From NCBI GenBank assembly GCA_025924775.1, contig JAICHS010000141.1:1-6204 (forward strand): a stretch of 6,204 bases of DNA, in the 5' to 3' direction. Origin of the DNA: Rhodanobacteraceae bacterium (GTDB taxonomy: Bacteria > Pseudomonadota > Gammaproteobacteria > Xanthomonadales > Rhodanobacteraceae). The position numbers and the translations under genes were made by a program. The notes beneath the pieces are model-generated. The model had not been told where the DNA came from. It searched no databases and worked only from the letters and a program-made list of their open reading frames with translations. Positions 6,123-6,204 of the stretch are shown piece by piece. Positions within the stretch are counted from its first letter, which is position 1; the number at the start of each line of letters is the position of its first letter.

Positions 6123-6204
6123 TCAATTCGGGCCACCACGCGCAAGCTTCGCCAGCGGCATGCCCGTGGTATCGAGCATCACCAGCTCGCCGTTGACGAT
6201 CGCG
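6123..6204 (-). CDS. C-terminal end of an unidentified convergent gene
   Basis: On the minus strand an open frame runs in from the right edge for 26 codons and stops with TGA at 6123-6125. The readable tail includes NGELVMLDTTGMPLAKLAR. The codons are GC-rich at third positions like the neighbouring genes, and the gene would end 10 bp from the adhesin stop, a plausible convergent arrangement. The pattern of a strand, 'LxxLDTTGxPLAKL' and a short tail resembles the end of META/HslJ-type lipoprotein domains, but 26 residues are too few for an assignment. Function is left open. Confidence 0.45.
   Translation of the reverse strand, partial: AIVNGELVMLDTTGMPLAKLARGGPN

Noticed and set aside
6113..6124. 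Terminator hairpin GACC/GGTC after the adhesin gene
   Set aside because: Only a 4-bp stem with no T run; too weak to call.

Overview
The window comes from a GC-rich gammaproteobacterium. Third codon positions are mostly G or C. The fimbrial gene order and a tRNA-Tyr/tRNA-Gly pair fit a member of the Xanthomonadales (Rhodanobacter/Dyella/Stenotrophomonas-like), but that placement is inference from recollected families, since no search was run. There are two unrelated transcription units on opposite strands plus the tail of a third gene.

Left part (about 1-565, minus strand): the end of a stable-RNA operon. A good sigma70-type promoter (TTGACT, 17 bp, AAAAAT; 534-562) reads leftward into a broken tRNA-Tyr copy (279-443), an intact tRNA-Tyr(GTA) (166-251), a 17-bp remnant of a tRNA-Tyr 3' end (128-144) and an intact tRNA-Gly(TCC) (7-80). 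Tyr followed by Gly is the order found in the classical Thr-Tyr-Gly-Thr-tufB operon of gammaproteobacteria. The broken copy is split in its T arm by a 79-bp palindrome-rich element (297-375). This is the most unusual structure in the window.

Middle (about 563-859): noncoding. It holds a GC-rich hairpin (599-622), a candidate plus-strand promoter (698-725), a 13-bp-arm inverted repeat overlapping its -10 and start region (719-750), and an untranslated leader with a further hairpin (805-830).

Right part (860-6112, plus strand): a complete four-gene chaperone-usher fimbrial operon, in the order major pilin, periplasmic chaperone, outer-membrane usher, two-domain tip adhesin. The pilin is separated from the chaperone by a strong stem-loop that may keep pilin transcript in excess. 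The chaperone and usher genes overlap by ATGA, and the usher stop also overlaps a possible adhesin start by ATGA, so the last three genes look translationally coupled. All four products have Sec-type signal peptides. The chaperone folds and caps pilin and adhesin subunits in the periplasm, the usher secretes and assembles them, and the adhesin should sit at the tip of a fibre made of the major pilin. The same gene order is recalled for the SMF-1 fimbria of Stenotrophomonas maltophilia.

Right edge: a convergent minus-strand gene ends 10 bp after the adhesin stop. Only its last 26 codons are inside the window.
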